This document shows, piece after piece, positions 1 to 4,594 of a stretch of 7,074 bases of DNA (positions within the stretch are counted from its first letter, which is position 1; each line of letters begins with the position of its first letter). Below the pieces are notes generated by a model. It was not told the origin of the DNA. It ran no database searches and was given only the letters and a program-made list of their open reading frames with translations. The stretch is from an uncultured Collinsella sp. Lineage in GTDB: Bacteria; Actinomycetota; Coriobacteriia; Coriobacteriales; Coriobacteriaceae. The stretch is taken from contig UQPI01000080.1 in NCBI GenBank assembly GCA_900542945.1, positions 1 to 7,074 on the forward strand, read 5' to 3'. The position numbers and the translations under genes are program-made.

Positions 1-32
1 AAGGGGGAGGCCTCGCGGCCTCCCCCTTTTTT
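1..32 (+). terminator. Rho-independent terminator of the upstream gene
   Basis: A perfect 12-bp inverted repeat (1-12 with 17-28) closes on a TCGC tetraloop. A run of six T residues (27-32) overlaps the end of the stem and follows it. The stem is GC-rich, so this is a textbook intrinsic terminator for a transcript entering from the left on the + strand. Only two A residues precede the stem, so termination on the opposite strand is less likely. It separates the acpS operon from whatever lies upstream. Confidence 0.93.
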
Positions 33-46
33 GTATCTCGGGCAAT

Positions 47-76
47 TTGTCTCACATAGTAGCTGTGTTTTATAAC
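47..76 (+). promoter_or_regulatory. Candidate upstream promoter P1 of the acpS operon
   Basis: TTGTCT (47-52) matches the sigma-70 -35 consensus at 4 of 6 positions. TATAAC (71-76) matches the -10 consensus at 5 of 6, with an 18-nt spacer. A start near base 83 would give a leader of about 60 nt. It lies between the upstream terminator and acpS, the expected place for the operon promoter. This is a motif call only. Confidence 0.45.
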
Positions 77-82
77 CCTCGT

Positions 83-112
83 TTGTCGCATCTTCTGTGA
101 ACGGGCTACAAT
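83..112 (+). promoter_or_regulatory. Candidate proximal promoter P2 of the acpS operon
   Basis: TTGTCG (83-88, 4 of 6 matches to the -35 consensus) is followed after 18 nt by TACAAT (107-112, 5 of 6 matches to the -10 consensus). Initiation would fall near base 119, giving a short leader of about 23 nt that begins just before the acpS ribosome binding site. Its geometry is the same as that of P1, shifted by exactly 36 bp. Of the two it sits at the more usual distance from the gene. Confidence 0.55.
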
Positions 113-131
113 AACTTAGTCTGTGCGATAT

Positions 132-136
132 GGAGG
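132..136 (+). promoter_or_regulatory. Ribosome binding site that fixes the acpS start
   Basis: GGAGG at 132-136, within a longer match GGAGGTGA (132-139), lies 5 nt before the ATG at 142. An in-frame ATG at 130 would put this Shine-Dalgarno sequence inside the coding region as Glu-Val-Asn codons and has no site of its own. The start at 142 is therefore preferred. Confidence 0.85.
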
Positions 137-141
137 TGAAC

Positions 142-681
142 ATGGCTGAAGCTGGTATCGGCGTTGATATCGTCGAGATTTCCCGCATGAAATCAATTCT
201 TGAAAAGACGCCGTCGTTTGCTCGGCGTGTGTTTACCAAAGAAGAGCGTGCGTATTGCGATGCATCATCGCGTCCCGCTGCTCACTATGCGAGCCGCTTT
301 GCTTCGCGCGAGGCGGTGCTTAAAGCTCTCGGCACGGGTTTTAGTCAAGGCGTGGGTCGCAAGGATGTTTCGGTAACGCGTGATAAACTCGGCAAACCGA
401 AGGCGCTGCTTTCGGGCCGTGCTCTCGAGATCGCTCAAGAACTGGGCGTTGTTGAGGTCGCTCTTTCCATTACGCTTACGGGAGACTTGGCCGTTGCGAA
501 TGCCATCGCGATTACCGAAGATGCTCGGCCTAAGCCAAAAGATGAAAAGGTGAGCACCAAGAAACGCGTTGCGCAGACATTTAAAGAGGCTCGCTCTGTA
601 TTAGATGAGCTCGAGCAGCTGCAGAATTCAGCATTGACGGAGCACCTGGGCGATGCTTCGCAAGATACGCTAGGAGCATAG
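142..681 (+). CDS. acpS: Holo-[acyl-carrier-protein] synthase with C-terminal extension
   Basis: This cytoplasmic enzyme moves 4'-phosphopantetheine from coenzyme A to a serine of acyl carrier protein, activating it for fatty acid synthesis. The first 126 or so of 179 residues match the AcpS family: GVDIVEISR at 7-15 with the Mg-binding Asp9, RFASREAVLKALGTG at 52-66 with Glu57 and Lys61, LGKP at 83-86, and a final beta strand (ALSITLTGDLAVANAI, 107-122). The SxSH motif of many Gram-positive AcpS proteins reads SITL here, but E. coli AcpS also lacks that His. AcpS is usually about 120-130 residues long. Residues 127-179 form a charged extension with a basic stretch (KPKDEKVSTKKR) and then a likely amphipathic helix (FKEARSVLDELEQLQ), which I do not recognise. 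It is the first gene of the operon, and its TAG is directly followed by the nnr ATG. Confidence 0.93.
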   Translation: MAEAGIGVDIVEISRMKSILEKTPSFARRVFTKEERAYCDASSRPAAHYASRFASREAVLKALGTGFSQGVGRKDVSVTRDKLGKPKALLSGRALEIAQELGVVEVALSITLTGDLAVANAIAITEDARPKPKDEKVSTKKRVAQTFKEARSVLDELEQLQNSALTEHLGDASQDTLGA

Positions 682-2298
682 ATGAAACCGGTTTTGAGTA
701 CCGAAGAAGTCGTTCGTCTCGAGGATATCATCGAACGCGAAGGGACTTCGAAGGCCGAGCTTATGGAGCTAGCGGGTGAGTTTGCCGCTAACGAGGTCTT
801 GAAGCTCAATCCCGATCGGGTTCTCGTTTTGGTCGGTTTTGGTAATAATGGCGGCGACGGTTGGGTTGCCGCCGATATCTTGAGCCACAAGGGTGTGGAC
901 GTGGATATCGTTTCTCCGGTTGAGCCGGATGAGATTCCTGCTGCTTTGGCACGTCATGTTGCTCGTCGAACTGCCGGCCGCGATGTGCACGTTTGCGTCG
1001 GTCCCTCGCGTGACGAACTCGAGGTTTTGATCGATAAGGCGGATGTTGTTGTCGATGCCATTTTTGGTACCGGTTTCCACGGGAATCTGCGTGCGCCGTT
1101 CTCCATTTGGATTCCTACGGTCAATGAATGCGCCGATTGTGTCGTATCCATTGATGTCCCCTCGGGCCTGAATGCCGAGACGGGCGTTGTTGATGACGAC
1201 TGCATTCGTGCCGAGCGCACGGTGACGATGATTGCGCCCAAGATTGGTCTGTATAGCGCTGATGGCCCTGAGTATGCTGGCGATTTGATCTGCGGCAATC
1301 TTTACGACCGTCTTGACGAAGTCATCGATGATGTTGACCACGCCGCCGAGATTGTCGAGCCCGGTGACTTAGTTGATTACTTTGCTCCGCTACCATCGAA
1401 TATCGATAAGTATTCCCGTGGCTCTGTGCTTATTGTCGCCGGATCGGCGCAATATCCTGGTGCTGCCATTATGGCGGCCAAGTCTGCAGCTCGCGCGGGT
1501 GCTGGTTACGTGGCAGTCGCGGCTCCTGACGCCTGCGCCAATCTCATTCGCATGGCACTTCCTTCGATTCCGGTCTTTGCTATTCCGTCTGATTCCCGCG
1601 GCTCCTTTGGCGCCGCTGCGCGCATGACGGTGTGCGAGATCGCAAAGAAGTACAGCTGCGTGCTGTGCGGTCCCGGTATGACGACGTCTGCCGGCGCTAT
1701 GCAGGTGGTTTCGGGCTTGCTCGAGCTTGATGTACCGCTAATTTTGGACGCCGATGCACTCAACTGCCTTGCTAAGATTGCCATTGACGGTATTGATAGT
1801 AACCCCGAGATGTATCGCCGCGAGCAGCCGTTGGTTATGACGCCGCACTATCGTGAGCTTTCGCGCCTGGTTGCCGGTGACGAGGTGAACGACCTTGGTA
1901 CCGCGATTGCGGCCGCGCAGAAGGTTGTCTGGGCTGCAGGCTCCGACAATCTGGTGGTCATAGCCAAGGGGCCGACGACGGCTATCTGTGGCGTTGAGCG
2001 CGTGCTGCTGCCACTCTCGGGTCCGGCTTCTCTGGCAACTGCCGGTTCTGGTGATGTTCTCGCGGGTATTTTGGCCGGCACGCTTGCCACCATGCGCGAC
2101 GAGATGGATCGTTGGGAGCTGCTGTATTCGTACGCCGTCGCACTTCACAGCTACGCCGGTTTTGCCGCGGCGACGGAGTATGGTGAGAAGAGCGTTATCG
2201 CGACCGATCTTATCGACTTGATCGGTTCTGCCATGGAGCTGGCGGCAAAGGATGCGCTCGAAGATCTGGGAATCATGGACGAAGGGTCGGATGACTAA
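682..2298 (+). CDS. nnr: Bifunctional NAD(P)H-hydrate epimerase / ADP-dependent NAD(P)H-hydrate dehydratase
   Basis: Nnr repairs hydrated NADH and NADPH (NAD(P)HX). The N-terminal domain interconverts the R and S epimers, and the C-terminal domain dehydrates the S form using ADP. The epimerase (YjeF_N) spans about residues 1-215, with GFGNNGGDG at 52-60, DAIFGTG at 125-131 and SIDVPSG at 156-162. The dehydratase (carbohydrate-kinase-like) spans about 240-520, with a glycine-rich start (GSVLIVAGS at 247-255, AARAGAGYV at 269-277), GPGM at 330-333, LILDADALN at 353-361, KGP at 429-431 and AGSGDVLAG at 454-462, where Asp458 is the expected catalytic residue. The usual TPHPGE motif reads TPHYRE (387-392). 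The length of 538 is slightly above the family norm of about 500, partly from an acidic tail. The ATG abuts the acpS stop; AGGAG at 672-676 lies 5 nt upstream, inside acpS. Confidence 0.95.
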   Translation: MKPVLSTEEVVRLEDIIEREGTSKAELMELAGEFAANEVLKLNPDRVLVLVGFGNNGGDGWVAADILSHKGVDVDIVSPVEPDEIPAALARHVARRTAGRDVHVCVGPSRDELEVLIDKADVVVDAIFGTGFHGNLRAPFSIWIPTVNECADCVVSIDVPSGLNAETGVVDDDCIRAERTVTMIAPKIGLYSADGPEYAGDLICGNLYDRLDEVIDDVDHAAEIVEPGDLVDYFAPLPSNIDKYSRGSVLIVAGSAQYPGAAIMAAKSAARAGAGYVAVAAPDACANLIRMALPSIPVFAIPSDSRGSFGAAARMTVCEIAKKYSCVLCGPGMTTSAGAMQVVSGLLELDVPLILDADALNCLAKIAIDGIDSNPEMYRREQPLVMTPHYRELSRLVAGDEVNDLGTAIAAAQKVVWAAGSDNLVVIAKGPTTAICGVERVLLPLSGPASLATAGSGDVLAGILAGTLATMRDEMDRWELLYSYAVALHSYAGFAAATEYGEKSVIATDLIDLIGSAMELAAKDALEDLGIMDEGSDD

Positions 2299-2300
2299 TC

Positions 2301-3446
2301 ATGAATAAAGCCGATTTGACGCGCTGGTCCTGGGTCGAGATCGACCGCGGGGCGCTCCGTCGCAACACGAGGGCCTATAAGAACTTGCTGAATCCACGTC
2401 AGCGCCTGTGCTGCGTGGTCAAGGCCGATGCTTATGGTCATGGAGCTGTTGAGTGCGCCAAGATCATGTATTCGGCCGGTGCCGACATGTTTGCCGTGGC
2501 GACGGTTAACGAGGGCGTTGAGCTCCGACAGGGCGGGATTACGAAACCCATCCTCATCCTAAGCGAGCCGCCTATCGAGGCCATTCCGACGTTGCTCGAG
2601 TTTGATATCATGCCCTCGGTCTATACGTCTGACTTTGCTCTTGCGTATGGAGAATGTGCCGTCGCGGCGGGCAAAGTGGGCAAGTACCATCTTGCCATCG
2701 AGACGGGCATGAATCGTATCGGCGTTCACTACACGCAGGTGCTCGACTTTGTCCGCGGTATAAATTTCCATCGCGGTATTCAGTGCGACGGCGTATTTAC
2801 GCACTTCGCCACGGCCGATGAACCTTCGGGCTGGGACTACAAGCTGCAGTGCCAGCGTTTTACCGAGGCCGTTCAGGCCATCAAGGACGCAGGTTTTGAA
2901 TGCGGTATCGTGCATTGTGCCAATACGCCATCCTCGATGCTCGATTCTTCAATGCACTTTGACATGATTCGTGCCGGCATCGGTTTGTATGGTCTGCAGC
3001 CATGTGAGCTGAGTGGTCGCGTGATGCAGCTTGATCCCGTCATGAGCGTCCACGCGCGTGTGACGCGCGTGGCACACCCTGCGATGGGCGAGGGCGTGGG
3101 CTACGGCTTTACCTACCGCGTACCGCGCACGCGCGTTCAGATCTGCACCCTTCCGATCGGTTATGCCGATGGCCTTTCGCGTACGCTTTCCAATCGTATG
3201 GACGTGCTGTATCGCGGCGAGCGTGTGCGTCAGGTGGGCAATATCTGCATGGACCAGTTTATGGTCGCCATTCAGTCCAACCCGGCGCATGAGATTCCCG
3301 AGGCCGAGTATGGTGACGAGATGATCATTGTCGGCCGCGATGGAGATGCCGAGATTACCATGGACGAGATGGCGCGCCTACGCGGCACGATTAACTACGA
3401 GGTCGCTTGCGGCTTTGGTATGCGTCTCGACAAGGTCTACGTGTAG
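2301..3446 (+). CDS. alr: Alanine racemase (PLP-dependent)
   Basis: Alr interconverts L- and D-alanine and supplies D-Ala for peptidoglycan; it acts in the cytoplasm, normally as a dimer. At 381 residues it has the usual family length. The N-terminal TIM barrel carries VVKADAYGHG (39-48), whose Lys41 is the expected PLP-binding and catalytic lysine. TGMNRIG (135-141) and IRAGIGLYG (223-231) match the substrate and phosphate regions. The C-terminal beta domain has VGYG (266-269), with Tyr268 as the second catalytic base, then IGYADG (286-291), ICMDQFMV (315-322) and the terminal TINYEVACG (363-371). The ATG is 2 nt after the nnr stop. There is no good Shine-Dalgarno site: GAAGGG at 2281-2286 is too far (14 nt) and GGATGA at 2289-2294 is a weak match. 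Translation is therefore probably coupled to nnr. No alternative in-frame start looks better. Confidence 0.96.
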   Translation: MNKADLTRWSWVEIDRGALRRNTRAYKNLLNPRQRLCCVVKADAYGHGAVECAKIMYSAGADMFAVATVNEGVELRQGGITKPILILSEPPIEAIPTLLEFDIMPSVYTSDFALAYGECAVAAGKVGKYHLAIETGMNRIGVHYTQVLDFVRGINFHRGIQCDGVFTHFATADEPSGWDYKLQCQRFTEAVQAIKDAGFECGIVHCANTPSSMLDSSMHFDMIRAGIGLYGLQPCELSGRVMQLDPVMSVHARVTRVAHPAMGEGVGYGFTYRVPRTRVQICTLPIGYADGLSRTLSNRMDVLYRGERVRQVGNICMDQFMVAIQSNPAHEIPEAEYGDEMIIVGRDGDAEITMDEMARLRGTINYEVACGFGMRLDKVYV

Positions 3447-3449
3447 GAG
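3445..3449 (+). promoter_or_regulatory. Ribosome binding site that fixes the udg start
   Basis: AGGAG overlaps the alr stop codon (TAG, 3444-3446) and lies 5 nt before the ATG at 3455. The reading frame is open further upstream to an ATG at 3407 within alr, but that start would overlap alr by 40 nt and has no comparable site. The start at 3455 is preferred. A second ATG at 3464 lies 14 nt from the AGGAG, which is too far. Confidence 0.8.
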
Positions 3450-3454
3450 TCGCT

Positions 3455-4075
3455 ATGGGCGTCATGCACATTCCCGGCCATAGCCATCAGGCGCCGCGTG
3501 AGGTCGCACTCGAGGAGATCGAGGCCGTTCTGGGCGATTGTCACCTTTGCCAGCTTTACCAGTCGCGCCACAACATCGTGTTTGGCGTGGGAAACCCCCG
3601 CGCTCGCGTGATGTTTATTGGCGAGGCGCCGGGCCGTAATGAGGATTTGCAGGGCGAGCCCTTTGTGGGGGCGGCAGGCGAGGACCTCAACGGCATTTTG
3701 TCGCTGGCGGGGCTCAAACGCGAAGACGTCTACATTGCCAACGTGCTTAAGTGCCGCCCGCCGGGAAACCGCAATCCGCGTCCCGAGGAAGTGCTGGCTT
3801 GCTCGCCATTTTTGCGTGAGCAGATTCGAAGCATCTGGCCCGATATTATTGTGACGCTCGGCAACCCCGCGACGCACTTTGTGCTAAAGACCGAGATCGG
3901 CATTACCAAGCTGCGCGGCAGGTTCCATCAGATGGGGCACTTTGTGGTGATGCCCACTTTCCATCCGGCAGCAGCGCTACGCAATCCAGCGTGGCAGGAG
4001 CTGCTGGAGGAAGACTTTAAGATGCTGGGCGACTATCTGGGGCGACATCCCGCACCAGAGGACGCCTCGGAATAA
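3455..4075 (+). CDS. udg: Uracil-DNA glycosylase, family 4 (iron-sulfur type)
   Basis: This protein removes uracil from DNA, starting base excision repair of deaminated cytosine or misincorporated dUMP. It has 206 residues, normal for the [4Fe-4S] family 4 enzymes known from Thermus, Thermotoga and archaea. Four cysteines suited to the cluster are present: Cys29 and Cys32 (CHLC), Cys100 (KCRPPGNRNP) and Cys116 (LACSPF). The active-site motif GEAPGRNED is at 56-64, FVGAAGEDLN at 70-79, and the second active-site motif HPAAALRNP at 170-178 includes His170. The related SPO1 phage DNA polymerase N-terminal domain shares this fold, but the complete motif set favours a true glycosylase. It lies 8 nt after alr and 12 nt before tsaE. 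It has no metabolic link to its neighbours, so co-transcription is probably a matter of position. Confidence 0.93.
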   Translation: MGVMHIPGHSHQAPREVALEEIEAVLGDCHLCQLYQSRHNIVFGVGNPRARVMFIGEAPGRNEDLQGEPFVGAAGEDLNGILSLAGLKREDVYIANVLKCRPPGNRNPRPEEVLACSPFLREQIRSIWPDIIVTLGNPATHFVLKTEIGITKLRGRFHQMGHFVVMPTFHPAAALRNPAWQELLEEDFKMLGDYLGRHPAPEDASE

Positions 4076-4087
4076 TAAGGAGCATAT

Positions 4088-4594
4088 ATGTCCCTGGAGC
4101 GCCTGGGGGTAGGTACTTACAAAACGACTTGCGCTGCCGATACGGAGTACTTTGGCGAGCTAATTGCACCGTGCCTTGAGGACGGCGATGTGCTCATCCT
4201 GACCGGTGGCCTGGGAGTGGGCAAAACTCACTTTACCAAGGGCGTCTCGCGCGGGCTGGGCGATGGGCATATGGTTACGAGCCCTACGTTTGCGCTCATG
4301 GCCGTTCACGATCAAGGTCGTATTCCGCTGTTTCACTTTGATCTATACCGCCTGGAGCATGCCTACGAGCTCGAGGATACGGGCATTTTCGATGTGCTGG
4401 GCTATGAGGGTGCTTGCCTGCTGGAATGGGGCGAACAATTCCAGGACGAGCTGACGGATGAGTATCTTTCGGTGACGCTCAAGCGTGATGAGGGCGATAG
4501 CGATGTGCGAACGATAACGCTCGAGGCGCACGGTGACCGCGCAATGGAGCTTTCCCATTTGATTGATAAGGCTGTACAAGATGAGCTTGCATAA
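4088..4594 (+). CDS. tsaE: tRNA t6A37 biosynthesis ATPase TsaE
   Basis: TsaE is the small P-loop ATPase that binds the TsaB-TsaD complex and supports multiple turnovers in making N6-threonylcarbamoyladenosine at tRNA position 37. The 168-residue protein has a Walker A motif GGLGVGKT (40-47, Lys46 and Thr47), the switch segment SPTF (65-68), HFDLYRL (83-89), and LLEWGE (111-116), all typical of the YjeE/TsaE family. An acidic C-terminal tail follows. The start is supported by AAGGAG at 4077-4082, 5 nt upstream of the ATG. The last 14 nt overlap the next gene, which encodes its TsaB and TsaD partners. This fits coupled, balanced synthesis of the t6A machinery. Confidence 0.95.
   Translation: MSLERLGVGTYKTTCAADTEYFGELIAPCLEDGDVLILTGGLGVGKTHFTKGVSRGLGDGHMVTSPTFALMAVHDQGRIPLFHFDLYRLEHAYELEDTGIFDVLGYEGACLLEWGEQFQDELTDEYLSVTLKRDEGDSDVRTITLEAHGDRAMELSHLIDKAVQDELA
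4568..4571 (+). promoter_or_regulatory. Ribosome binding site inside tsaE for the tsaB-rimI-tsaD gene
   Basis: AAGG lies 9 nt before the ATG at 4581 and sits inside the 3' end of tsaE. A TTG at 4563 in the same frame would add six residues (Ile-Arg-Leu-Tyr-Lys after the initiator) but lies upstream of this site and is the weaker start. The site is modest, so termination-reinitiation from tsaE may help. Confidence 0.55.

Noticed and set aside
53..67. CACA...TGTG inverted repeat between the -35 and -10 of promoter P1 as an operator
   Set aside because: Only 4 bp per arm pair, with no inner symmetry; this is easily expected by chance.
130..141. Longer acpS start at the ATG at 130
   Set aside because: It would make the Shine-Dalgarno sequence part of the coding region and has no site of its own.
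463..483. Apparent loss of the AcpS SxSH histidine (SITL here) as a sign of inactivity
   Set aside because: E. coli AcpS also lacks a His at this place, while Asp9, Glu57 and Lys61 are kept here.
3051..3072. Palindromic CACGCGCGTG and a nearby repeat of GCGCGTG within alr
   Set aside because: It lies in conserved coding sequence and is explained by codons for His-Ala-Arg-Val and Thr-Arg-Val.
3407..3454. Longer udg start inside alr
   Set aside because: It would overlap alr by 40 nt, whereas the ATG at 3455 has a well-placed AGGAG.
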